Shown one piece after another: positions 11,271 through 20,570 of a DNA stretch of 64,000 bases. The notes beneath the pieces are model-generated. The model was not told where the DNA came from and did no database searches. It was given only the letters and a program-made list of their open reading frames with translations. How positions within the stretch are numbered: position 1 is the stretch's first letter; every line of letters starts with the position of its first letter. The DNA is from Mermis nigrescens. Lineage: Eukaryota > Nematoda > Enoplea > Mermithida > Mermithidae. Both the position numbers and the translations under genes were made by a program. The stretch lies in contig JAVLUZ010000271.1 in NCBI GenBank assembly GCA_036768485.1, positions 1,116,001 through 1,180,000 on the forward strand, read 5' to 3'.

Positions 11271-11364
11271 TACAAAATCCCACTTTTTGTTTAAAAGTAT
11301 TATTGGCAGAAAGTCAAAGTTTACGATAAATGAATGCGGACAAACATGAAATTGCAGAAAACTA

Positions 11365-11529
11365 CAGTCTGTCTCACATAACTTTGTGCATAAATTCTAA
11401 GATTTTTTGTCGACAGTAGATCGAGGCTTACTATATTTATGTATCAGATCAATGCTGTAATCGCAATCTGTCAGCTTATTGCTGTAGTTACTTTTAAAAT
11501 TTATGACAGAAGTTGTGTGAAACAGATTA
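11365..11529 (+). mobile_element. Mariner-type MITE, short form
   Basis: The start CAGTCTGTCTCACATAAC follows TA. It ends GTTGTGTGAAACAGATTA. It is the same subfamily as 43769-43935, with a TAAATTTATGACAGAAG-like right half. Confidence 0.65.
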
Positions 11530-11788
11530 AGTGTGACGATATCAGACATTCTTACAACATCCGGAAGGTCATAACAGATTAGTATTATTATGTGGCACAC
11601 GTGAGCGCTATCTATTTTGCCTGTGTGTCCAGGACATTTCGCATTTTACACTATGTTATTTTATTTTCCTTGCGACTTTGTTTTACCCTTGTGTTTTTTT
11701 CCGAATGAAGTATTAGTTGTATTAGTATTAGACTAGTCTAGTTCAAAATTCTTGAGACTTGTTTACAGTAAAGTGATTCGCAAGTATA

Positions 11789-11792
11789 GTCT
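11789..11792. repeat. Target-site duplication GTCT, left
   Basis: Matches 26796-26799. The joined flanks recreate the MITE end TAGTCTGTTTCA, which confirms the element boundaries. Confidence 0.85.
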
Positions 11793-13032
11793 TGTAACTT
11801 AGGAGGTTTCGCCCGCTTCCTAGTTTTGGAGTATCTTAGCGCGCGCAAACGGATTGGTTGATTTAGCACTTGAAGTATGTACGGATAACTAAACTGACAG
11901 CACGCCGTCAGGGAAGATACCCAACACACAACAACTACGAAAGCAGCGAACCCCCGTAAGTACCTTCGGGACTTACCTGAGTACCTATGCTACACCTAGC
12001 GCTGGTCAAGAAGCTGCGGTAAAAACCTGCACTCTTCCAAATTGACCCTGAATACCTACTACCTAAAATCTCCACGGACGTAATTGGTCCGATACCTATG
12101 GAGATTATGGGAAGGAGATGCCGACCGCAGATCTTAACCAGGAGTAATTAGATAATCCCGGTATTCGCCCTAGGTCCTTGGACCTTTTTTGACCAAAAGA
12201 ATAATTTTTCGCGAAAAGAATCTGAAAAGGTTTCGCACCAGATTACCTATGGCGAAACTACTGATGAATTCTGGTTCCACTAGCACTCTGTACTTAAAAC
12301 ACAACAACAAAGAGCTCTATTCCGGGCTGTCATCGACTATAAAAATTATGTAATAATTTTTATAGATTTTCGGTTTGAAAAAGGAATTATGAATTTTGCA
12401 CAAAATGATAAATAAAGACTTTACCCAACAAAATCCGGCAAGAAATAATATTACGGCCGGCCTAGTCCCAATTCCTGACTGCTTGCGATATAATGCACCC
12501 CTAAGCAGTGGATTTTTGTGCTTTTACCGAGTTGAAACAATGTACAATAAATGGCGCTAATAAAGTCGGAGTTGACACGCCACAAAAGCAAAAACCAAAC
12601 TGGCACAAAAACAACTAATGATCCTAAGGGGGATTGGCCCACAGTAATAGAAGAAGAAATTATTGTAAAATGTGTTTATGACAAAAATTGTGTGCTTCTT
12701 GCACATAGATTTTCCAGGTCTCCGGCCTCCACACAGGCTCAACGTGAATAGCGGTCATGTCGCCTATGTTTTAGATGTGAAAAGTGATAGGGGACTTGTG
12801 GGGTGTTCCACAGTAAACAAGGTCGCATCCTAGTATCCCTCGCGACACCTAGCAACAAGAGTCCAACCAATTGACACTGCGTGGTCGGAATGCCTCCGCA
12901 TGTCATATCGTTGATCTGAAAATATGGCTGGGTCGCCAAAGTGGAAACAAATGACCGGATGGTCGGGATTGGCGCACTAATGTGCGCAAAGGCCGTACAG
13001 TGTAAACGGCACGTGTAGATACACTATCTACA
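11793..13032 (-). repeat. 3' LTR of the Ty3/gypsy element
   Basis: 1,240 bp, TGTAACTTA...CTATCTACA, with TGTA/TACA inverted ends. It matches 25563-26795 almost end to end, with about 20 scattered substitutions and a few small indels (for example extra bases near 12722). Confidence 0.95.
12337..12365. repeat. LTR palindrome CTATAAAAATTAT-GTA-inverse
   Basis: A perfect 13-bp inverted repeat with a 3-base loop, conserved in the other LTR at 26109-26137. It presents a TATAAAAA box on both strands, so it could act as a bidirectional core promoter or an RNA hairpin in the transcript. Confidence 0.75.
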
Positions 13033-13045
13033 CTCCTCCCCTCAC
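13033..13045 (-). promoter_or_regulatory. Polypurine tract
   Basis: On the - strand, GTGAGGGGAGGAG directly abuts the 3' LTR. This is the expected primer site for plus-strand DNA synthesis. Confidence 0.8.
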
Positions 13046-13562
13046 CGGGAAAAATTCGGAACACGGGCCGAATTTTTTTAATTGGAATGAAAATTATTGA
13101 AATATAAGAAAAATTGTTGGGGATCCAACAAATGGAAAATTTTGAGTAATTTATCGAAATTTTTGGTTGGGCCCCCTGTGGATGGGAAAAAATTTTGAGT
13201 TAAAAAGTATGGCGGCTGAATCCATGACTGAGCCTCTATCAAGTAGTGCGGAAACCTGAAAAATAAATTTGGATAAAAGAAAATTTAGTAGATTTTAGAT
13301 AAAGTTAAGATAAAATAAGGCCACCCTTGCTCTGAGCAAGGTCGAGAATCAACAAGCTTAAAATGACGAGATTATGCAAAATTTAAAGATGAAAATTTTA
13401 AAGATACAGGCAATAACGGACCGCGAACTAGTAGTTTTATAATAAAGATGCTTTACACAAGACGCGAAAAAGACGACGTTGATCCAAACAAATAAAATGC
13501 TGCTGGCCATCGGCACGAGCGCAGAGTCCAAATAAATGTGGTAAGCGAGCCAAACGTGGCTA
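13046..13562 (-). other. 3' untranslated part of the retrotransposon
   Basis: AT-rich sequence between the accessory ORFs and the purine tract. No ORF or repeat recognised. Confidence 0.6.
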
Positions 13563-15704
13563 TCAACGGCGTTTATGGTCGGGTTTCGACGTCAGAAAGA
13601 AACGAGACGATTGAATCAAGCGACACGACGAGTCGCTCAAGTCCGTAGAGCGACAATTCGACGGGTGATCCTCATCCAATAAATTTATGCGCGGTTGCAT
13701 ACGTTCCCGCAGGCTACAATGTTTGTCGTACAAAACGGCATCCGGCGATGGTGCATCGAATCCGTAATAAACTCGTGGTTGACTAGACGGAGTGGCCGGA
13801 TGGCGGAACTCCTCGAACCTTTGATCACGACACGGTGGAGAAGGAAAGCGCCCAAAACTGCCGGTTTCGCACGAAGGAGAGCGCGAATGGTATGGTTGTG
13901 GTTGTGGTTGACCCCAAAACTCGTTTGACCGGGAGATTGAACAGCGTTTGTGTTGCGGCCGATCAAGACTAACGGTTGACCGCGGCCACCAACGCGTTGG
14001 TGATGGGCGACGCCCAACACCTTCGCGTTGACACTGCGGCGAACGCTGCTGCGACGATTCGAGCTGCCGCTGTTGATAACCGCCGTCGTTGTCAGCCGAC
14101 CACCGCAACCAATGCGACGGTAATGAGCCACGCCCAAAACCTTTGCGTTGATGCAACGGCGACCTTTGGCGCTGCACTGCTCACGGCGGCGGGGTTGAAC
14201 GCGGCCAATGTTGCTGCGATGACCGCTGTTGCAATTGCTCACGTGGCGTTGACGTTGCCGGTACCTGGGGCGAATTCTGTCTGAAACGAGACAAAGAAGA
14301 GGGTCCGGGTCCGTTTTCAGATGGCTTCGATAATAACGCCAGTTGGCGATAGATCATCGCTTGCCTCTCGCGTCGCTCTCGTCGTTTTTGATTGACACGC
14401 ATAGCTCATTGAGTATGTTTGTATTTATTCCGGACGTATCGACTGACCCTTAATAAAGGAATGGCTTCGTGATAGGATCGTAAGCGTTCCATGTACGCGT
14501 TCTCATCCTTACGTCTTATTTCAGAGGCCACGGCTAAAGAGCCTGGCTTACGTGCAACAGTAACGCGTGGCAATGGTGGCATCGGTTGAGTTTTACGGTC
14601 GGCTTTCTCGATTATCATTCGGGCCTGGCGCAAGTTGATCTGAGCCTGTAAAGAAAGATCTGTCACGTTTTGTCGTTTTTTCGCTCGGGGGCCACCTGGG
14701 CCCTCCGAATCAGCGGCTCGTTTCTGCGATTGGCATCTCTGCTGGTTTCGGCGAATATTGTTCAACTCATCAGGCAGTTTTTTCTGAAGATAATGCGACA
14801 AGTGTTGGCGCGATTTGTGGCGGCCAAATTGAGCAGGCACCGTTAAGTCAGGATCTGTGGCTTCGCGAATTAACTGAATATTGCGATGTAACACAACCGG
14901 ATCCTCAATTTCTTCCGCTAACTCAGGAAATTCTACAAAGGCTTCCCTCGGAAATTGAGTATACGTCAGACCAAAGAAGGCGGCACGAAGCATCCGTCAA
15001 ATTTGTTCACACATTCGCCAGGCGATTCCAGGATCGCCATACAACGTCGCGAAAATGAAGAAACGTTGATCCATATAGCGCAACAGTGATGTAGCTTGCA
15101 ACACGTGCGCAGTAGCAAACACCGGTTTGCAGCTGAAAGTGGTTTTGTATTCTCTCTCGAATTCACAAAACGCTTCGAAGATATCAACCATTTGCCGCAT
15201 CATCAAACACAACGGCGCCGTATGATCAGGCTGAGGCTGGATACGATGCGGAAAGAACTCAGGCTGAATTGTGACACCGAGTCAAACGTTCATTTGCGGC
15301 GGCGTTGGCTGAAAAGAATGGTTTGCGACGTATTGGATGTTTACTTCGTAGACCATATAGCCGGTCGTGATAAACATGCGATTTCGCGTGAACAACGGGT
15401 CTGGATAGAACTGGCGGTGGAAGACAGAAGGCTGCGTAATAAAACGTGGCGCAACCTGATTCCTAAACGCCTCGTTCGGATCTGGGTCCGTGGGTAAGCG
15501 TAGCGGAATGATTGGCCTCTCCGGCGGGTTAGAAATTCGACAATACTGCAAATAACGGGCGTACATCGAGTTGTAACACAGCTGAATATCAGTACGCAAA
15601 CCTGTGTACAATTCCAAACCCGCTTCTGGCCCAAGCCAATCGCGAAAATTAAGAAAATTATGGATAGACAGGCAAGGTTGACCTGTTTCCTGCAATTCTT
15701 GCAT
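13563..15704 (-). pseudogene. Accessory ORF 3 of the retrotransposon, one frame with four TGA stops
   Basis: A single frame of about 713 codons runs from 15704 to 13563, interrupted only by TGA at 15282, 14997, 14406 and 14181. Pieces: an aromatic-rich globular part (HNFLNFRDWLGPEAGLELYT; 15704-14997), a charged helical part with a nuclear-signal-like PRAKKRQ (14993-14406), and an Arg/Ser/Gln/Pro-rich tail (14177-13563). The frame overlaps ORF 2 by 47 bases at one-base offset, so ORFs 1-3 may once have been one protein. No family recognised. Each stop could derive from CGA by C-to-T change. Confidence 0.6.
13975..14165. repeat. Internal duplicated unit in accessory ORF 3
   Basis: CGACGCCCAACACCTTCGCG near 14008 recurs as CCACGCCCAAAACCTTTGCG near 14130, with similar flanks (ACCAACGCGTTGGTGATGG and ACCAATGCGACGGTAATGA). 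This gives two diverged units about 123 bp apart that encode the Arg/Gln/Ser-rich tail. Confidence 0.6.
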
Positions 15705-17010
15705 GGTTTCCTGAAAATAATTCAGCGTAGGCGGTTGTTCGCCGTTGTTCCTCGTTAGCCTGCACCTGCATCGGCTGTTCAGCCGGGGTTAAGACAACTG
15801 GTTCCGTCGGTTGTGGCTGCGAAACTCGAGGAATATGCGTCGACGGCAAAGGCTTGGCGGCGAAAGGCAACGTCATTGAGGCCATGATATTTTGGATATC
15901 CGTCGGCGCCGAGTAAGCAGGCGGAGGAGGAGCCACTGAAGCTGGAACAGCTTGTAAGGGCTCAAAACGCGATTTTCGAGTACGTGCCGGTTGAGAAACG
16001 AAAGGCAAGTTTTCAACATCCAGGGGCCGACCTAGCGGAGCGCTGGCTGCGGCCACAACTGGTACCCTATCTAAAACGTTTGTATCCATCGGTTCAGGCA
16101 CGTTACGCGATGTGGAAGGCAAATTAGCAATAATACCGTCGAGAACTTGTTGCTGCGTCGGCGATGGCGAACGCTGCGACGGCGGCGGAAATGGCGGCCT
16201 ACCCTGGTCGTCTAACTCATAGCCATCTAAAATAATCATCGTCGGATCCTCGCCGTCCGAATCAGCTGTCAACGATCTGCGGAAATGTCGTCGTATGGCT
16301 TTTCGCCTTTGTTTCATATTGGGCGGCAATTTTGACAGCTTGATGTATAACGGCTCCGGCGGCGGCGCTGCCTGGACAGAACGTTTGTCACCCTCAAAAG
16401 TGAAACCTGGCAGAACACGACGAGGAGAAATTTGACTCATGTTTGGCGAATACGTATCGATGAGAATGTAAACATCGAGCGAGAAAACCGGGTCTAAAAC
16501 GAGATACCGTAACATAGGACCCGTCAAAGGCATGTTCCATGCCTGGCCAATCCACGTGACTGCCAAAGAATCCGGCTGCATATTGAAGAAGAAAGCTGCC
16601 GACGTTTTTAGGCGATGATTTCCGGTATCGATACGATGTTCGACCATGAAAAAGCGGCTCATCACCAACGTATCTAAAATATTAGCCCTGAAAACCGAAC
16701 GCGATGGAGGAAAGCTATCACGATTTTGTAAATAGGCCACTACATCTGCGCAATGTGGGCCGTAGACGTGAAAATAGGCAATCTTATCGTTACTGGGATC
16801 GTGGCAGGCTAGAAAAACGTCTCGCAGCTGTGTCTCAAGCAACTCCGCCAGCCCAAACGGGGGCTGTGGAAACCTGGAAATATCCCAAACAAAAACATGG
16901 CCACGAACGTCGGCGATCTGAATGTATTGAACAAAAGGACCGTTGGCCTGCATATAGTTGGGATCGAGTTGCTGCCAATATTGTTCCCAAACGCGGTAAG
17001 GCATAAACAA
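15658..17010 (-). CDS. Accessory ORF 2 of the retrotransposon, 450 codons, unknown
   Basis: The longest extra frame. It begins in-frame upstream of MPYRVWEQYWQQLDPNYMQA (nearest ATG at 17004); the annotated first codon is TTG. Residues 1-220 look globular with many aromatics (HVYGPHCADVVAYL, SLAVTWIGQAW). A basic patch (KQRRKAIRRHFRR) and a long Pro/Ser-rich disordered region follow. There is no hydrophobic membrane anchor, protease site or glycoprotein pattern, so it is unlikely to be an envelope. Its end overlaps the next frame by 47 bases. Confidence 0.6.
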   Translation of the reverse strand: MFMPYRVWEQYWQQLDPNYMQANGPFVQYIQIADVRGHVFVWDISRFPQPPFGLAELLETQLRDVFLACHDPSNDKIAYFHVYGPHCADVVAYLQNRDSFPPSRSVFRANILDTLVMSRFFMVEHRIDTGNHRLKTSAAFFFNMQPDSLAVTWIGQAWNMPLTGPMLRYLVLDPVFSLDVYILIDTYSPNMSQISPRRVLPGFTFEGDKRSVQAAPPPEPLYIKLSKLPPNMKQRRKAIRRHFRRSLTADSDGEDPTMIILDGYELDDQGRPPFPPPSQRSPSPTQQQVLDGIIANLPSTSRNVPEPMDTNVLDRVPVVAAASAPLGRPLDVENLPFVSQPARTRKSRFEPLQAVPASVAPPPPAYSAPTDIQNIMASMTLPFAAKPLPSTHIPRVSQPQPTEPVVLTPAEQPMQVQANEEQRRTTAYAELFSGNHARIAGNRSTLPVYP

Positions 17011-17095
17011 ACGGTCGTTAACATGCTCGGAATCGAAGCCAAAAAAGTACTGGCTGTTAAGACAATTAGACGACCTGAAAAGTGTTCATATCGCG

Positions 17096-17458
17096 TTATA
17101 AGATTGCTCGTGTGTTTCGACCATTACGGTACGTCGAATGGCGTTTTCGGGCATCATATGGTGCTGACAACGGGATACGGTCCATCGTTGCCAGCCACCA
17201 CTTACGTTGGGCATAGATACGATCGTAGTGGTATGGCGTTTTGTGGTGTGATGGTTCGCGAAGATTGGGAGTCACGTGTTTGTTGTTTTCGTAGTAAAGC
17301 ATCTGTAAAGGAACCTCACTAGCGCGATACTGCTTTGCAGCAGTCGCAGCTTCGAGTGCTACAAGAAAATGGGCTGCGTCATTGTCGCTCCCAAGGCTAA
17401 ACGTCGGACAATCTCGGTCCACGACGTCCTCTTCTGTTGGGGCACGCTGCTCAGCCAT
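17096..17458 (-). CDS. Accessory ORF 1 of the retrotransposon, unknown
   Basis: 120 codons beginning MAEQRAPTEEDVVDRDCPTF, placed just after pol. No signal peptide, no transmembrane segment and no recognised domain. The next accessory frame (from about 17080) lies one frame away and continues the coding-like composition, so this may be the N-terminal piece of one larger broken protein. The position corresponds to env in errantiviruses, but nothing env-like is visible. Confidence 0.5.
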   Translation of the reverse strand: MAEQRAPTEEDVVDRDCPTFSLGSDNDAAHFLVALEAATAAKQYRASEVPLQMLYYENNKHVTPNLREPSHHKTPYHYDRIYAQRKWWLATMDRIPLSAPYDARKRHSTYRNGRNTRAIL

Positions 17459-17604
17459 GGCTCTGCAAAAGGTGTAACGTTAGTTAAAGGCACGGCATGT
17501 GCCGATTTAGCACCAATTAGCAAACAAACAGGCACACACTCCCTCATGTTCCTTTCCCGGCCCACTAATTCCTCAAAACTTATAACTACTGCCGGACACA
17601 CAGG

Positions 17605-17787
17605 TCAACGCGGTAGCTTAACTAAAACAAAATCACCGGGTACGTATGCGTACTTTTCGGCAATGAGATCAGAATAGGGCAACTTTAGGGCAGGTAAGAG
17701 GCGATTACGGTGCACTACATGTTCGATTAAAGGGTTATGCAAATAGATGATGCGAGCCGTTTCAGGCGTTGGCAAAGATTTGATGCG
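17605..17787 (-). pseudogene. pol: Integrase C-terminal segment after the GP-stop
   Basis: The same frame as pol continues past the TAG at 17788-17790 for about 60 codons (RIKSLPTPETARIIYLHNPL and a basic tail) to TGA at 17605. This is the normal chromodomain-less C terminus of a gypsy integrase, cut off by the nonsense codon. Confidence 0.75.
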
Positions 17788-20253
17788 CTACGGACCTAAT
17801 TGTTCAGGTGAAAGTTTTCCAATTTCGGGCTGAATGGCTGCTTTATTGTTGAGATATACAATATCGTCAATTGCAAATTTACTTTCACGCGCTGATTTGT
17901 CATACTGCTTTTTCTGATGGTTACGCGCTTTAGCAAGATTTTCGCTAGCAATATTGTGCAAGTTAAGAAGTGTAAGTTTCAGATCAGCAAGATATTTTTC
18001 AGCGATGTTAGGCAGATTAGGATTCAACGCGAGATCGCTTAAAAGCTGTATATCGAGTGGAAAAGAAGGTTCACGACCGTACAGCATCTCAAATGGCGAA
18101 ATATTTGTCGATGACTGCGGCATTGTGCGATACGCGAATAAAGCAAAGGGCAAAAATTGTTCCCAGTCGTATTGATTTCTTGCGCTTAATTTGGAAAGTC
18201 CATCTATAAGAGTTCGATTATACCGTTCAACTAACCCATCACACTGCGGATGATACGGGGTTGTGAAAACTTTTTGGACATTTAGTAATTTGCAAACTTC
18301 AGAAATTAGCGCTGATGTAAAATTTGAGCCTTGATCAGTTAAAAATCGTTTTGGAACGCCGTGTCTAGGAATTACTTCGCGCAATAATAGGTTTGCTATG
18401 GTGACCGCTTTTATATCAGACACTGCAAACGCTTCAACATACTTAGTAAAATAATCCATGAAGACAACGATTTGATCATTCCCGGACGTCGAGTGAGGCA
18501 TATGGAGACAATCACACGCGATTAACTCAAACGGTGCTGAAACTTCGATGGGCTGCAGAGGTATGGTGGTGGGATTATTCGCTACCTTACGCTGCAAACA
18601 CACCTCACAATTCTTACACCATGCAATCACATCATTCTCCATTCTAGGCCACCAGTAACGAAGCTGAATGGCGGGTAAGATTTTTCGCGCGGAAAAATGG
18701 GCTCCAAAGATGGAATCGTGAAATTTGGTTAAGATGAAGCTACGAAGCGATTTGGGAATGACAAGCTGATGAATGGTGTTAGCTGCGCGCTTAGGCTGAA
18801 ATCTGCGATAAAGAATTTTATTTAGCAAGAAAAATTCGTCGCGATATTTACGTGTTGTTAAGTCGTTGAGCGATTCACGAATTTTGTTTAACTCTTCATC
18901 TTGACGTTGTTCGGCAAGGAGTTTAGCAGGCGACAGAATTTCTGCTTTTTCAGCTTCAGATAAAGTGATGCGTTCATAAAAAACTGGCGGATGATCTTTT
19001 TGCGCAGCTTGCTGTTTTGGCGCGATGGTTTGTTGTCTTATATCAGGTGGTTCGTTGTTGTCGTCAGACTCAGACGCTTCAGATTCGAGGTTAGCGACGT
19101 TAGCAACGGGTTTACGTTCGAGTTTATAACGTTGTTCGTCGCGATCGTACTTAGGATGACGCAATAATAAGTCCGCAGCACAGTTATATGCGCCTGGTAC
19201 ATAAACAACCTCATACTCGTATTCCTGTAATTTTAAACCCCAGCGTCTTAAACGACTGGAAGGATCTTTTACATTTACGAGCCAAGTAAGCGCCTGATGA
19301 TCTGTTTCTACGATGAATTTTTTACCATAAAGATAATGCCTATAATGCTTAATTGCCCAAACAACCGCTAAAGCCTCCTTCTCAGAAGTGGCATAGTTAC
19401 ATTCGGCCGAGTTTAAAACCCGGCTAGCATAACCAAGGATGAAACGATTTTTAGATGGAAGATGTTTCTGCGTAAGAATGGCACCTAGCGCGTAATTGCT
19501 TGCGTCGGTTGTCAGGATGAATTGATGGTCATTATCGAACTTAGGCAACTGCAAAATCGGTGGTGAAGTAAAGGCATCTTTTAACGTTTGAAAAGCTTTT
19601 TGATGTTCTTCAGTCCAAAGAAATTCCGTGTCTTTTCTTAATAAACGAAAAAGAGGTTTTGCGATTTTCGTGAGATCTTTTACAAATTTTTTGAACCATT
19701 GAACGAGACCAAGAAATTTCTGTAAAGCTGTCACCGTTTTTGGCACTGGAAAATTGATCAAATCTGCAATTTTAGTCAAGTCAGGAGCAATACCTTGCGA
19801 ACTTATGCGATGACCCAAAAATTGGACTTCTGCATGAGCTAGATGACATTTTTCTGGTTCAACCCTTAAGTTTGCGTTTTGTAGCGCGCGAAAGACATCT
19901 TCTAGATCTTTAAGATGCTCTGAAAACGTGCGCGAAAACACAATTATATCGTCGATATATACGAGACAAGTTTTCCAATTTAAACCAGCGAGAACAAGCT
20001 CCATAAGGCGTTGAAAATCCGCAGGGGCGTTTTTTAAACCGAAAGGTAACACTTCGAATTCGTAGTGACCTACAGGACAAATAAAAGCGGTTTTTTCACG
20101 CGATTTTTCGTCAAGGGGGATCTGCCAATACCCAGATTTTAAGTCTAGCGTACTAAAGTAAGCTGCAGACCCTAGGGCATCAAAATAATCATCAATTTGA
20201 GGTAGGGGATAAATCTGAGTTTTTGTCACATCATTTAATCGGCGATAATCCAC
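17788..20253 (-). CDS. pol: Pol: reverse transcriptase, RNase H, integrase (interrupted)
   Basis: An 821-codon open stretch. Reverse transcriptase has STLDLKSGYWQIPL (catalytic Asp) and YIDD at 99-102. RNase H has TTDAS (D250), E294, D318 and the terminal AAD motif. Integrase has an HHCC finger (H512, H519, C546, C549) and a D,D-35-E core (D581, D640, E676). It copies element RNA to DNA and inserts it. The listed first codon is a GTG inside the RT; the true frame begins upstream. The 3' end is a TAG exactly where the Tyr of the GPY motif belongs, so this copy is truncated by a point mutation. Confidence 0.93.
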   Translation of the reverse strand: MDYRRLNDVTKTQIYPLPQIDDYFDALGSAAYFSTLDLKSGYWQIPLDEKSREKTAFICPVGHYEFEVLPFGLKNAPADFQRLMELVLAGLNWKTCLVYIDDIIVFSRTFSEHLKDLEDVFRALQNANLRVEPEKCHLAHAEVQFLGHRISSQGIAPDLTKIADLINFPVPKTVTALQKFLGLVQWFKKFVKDLTKIAKPLFRLLRKDTEFLWTEEHQKAFQTLKDAFTSPPILQLPKFDNDHQFILTTDASNYALGAILTQKHLPSKNRFILGYASRVLNSAECNYATSEKEALAVVWAIKHYRHYLYGKKFIVETDHQALTWLVNVKDPSSRLRRWGLKLQEYEYEVVYVPGAYNCAADLLLRHPKYDRDEQRYKLERKPVANVANLESEASESDDNNEPPDIRQQTIAPKQQAAQKDHPPVFYERITLSEAEKAEILSPAKLLAEQRQDEELNKIRESLNDLTTRKYRDEFFLLNKILYRRFQPKRAANTIHQLVIPKSLRSFILTKFHDSIFGAHFSARKILPAIQLRYWWPRMENDVIAWCKNCEVCLQRKVANNPTTIPLQPIEVSAPFELIACDCLHMPHSTSGNDQIVVFMDYFTKYVEAFAVSDIKAVTIANLLLREVIPRHGVPKRFLTDQGSNFTSALISEVCKLLNVQKVFTTPYHPQCDGLVERYNRTLIDGLSKLSARNQYDWEQFLPFALFAYRTMPQSSTNISPFEMLYGREPSFPLDIQLLSDLALNPNLPNIAEKYLADLKLTLLNLHNIASENLAKARNHQKKQYDKSARESKFAIDDIVYLNNKAAIQPEIGKLSPEQLGP

Positions 20254-20570
20254 AACTGGGCGGAGGGAACCATCTTTTTCCCAATTAAAAACAAAGGACT
20301 GGCCCAGGGACTTGTTGTTGGCCTGATGACTTTTTCCGCAATCATTTCGTTAATTATTCGTTGCATGGCTTGTCGGCGCGCGTGTTCGACACGATAAGTT
20401 TTACCTACAACAGGGGGACTATCCCCTGTGTCGATATGATGCTTAACGAGCGGAGTGCGACCGAGTGGTTCGCCTTTTAAAGCGAATATCGAATTATATT
20501 TATGACAAAGATCACGAATTTGCTGCTGTTCCTTAGAATTAGCGATGGAACCCTGTAAAGCCTTATTTAT
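20254..20570 (-). pseudogene. pol: N-terminal RT segment, separated by a frameshift
   Basis: This encodes the start of the reverse transcriptase (KHHIDTGDSPP, SPWASP) in the frame that overlaps the end of gag-protease at -1. Near 20293, in a short T run (on the - strand), the frame shifts by one base relative to the DGSLRPVVDYRRLN segment, consistent with a one-base deletion. The upstream frame then stops at about 20235. Confidence 0.8.

Noticed and set aside
13685..14284. Ala/Thr/Asn-rich and Arg-rich frames on both strands overlapping accessory ORF 3
   Set aside because: GC-rich DNA leaves several frames open. Only the - strand frame contiguous with 15704-14181 continues the upstream coding signal.
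13563..17458. Envelope glycoprotein interpretation of the accessory ORFs
   Set aside because: No signal peptide, no membrane anchor, no Cys pattern or cleavage-site context in any frame.
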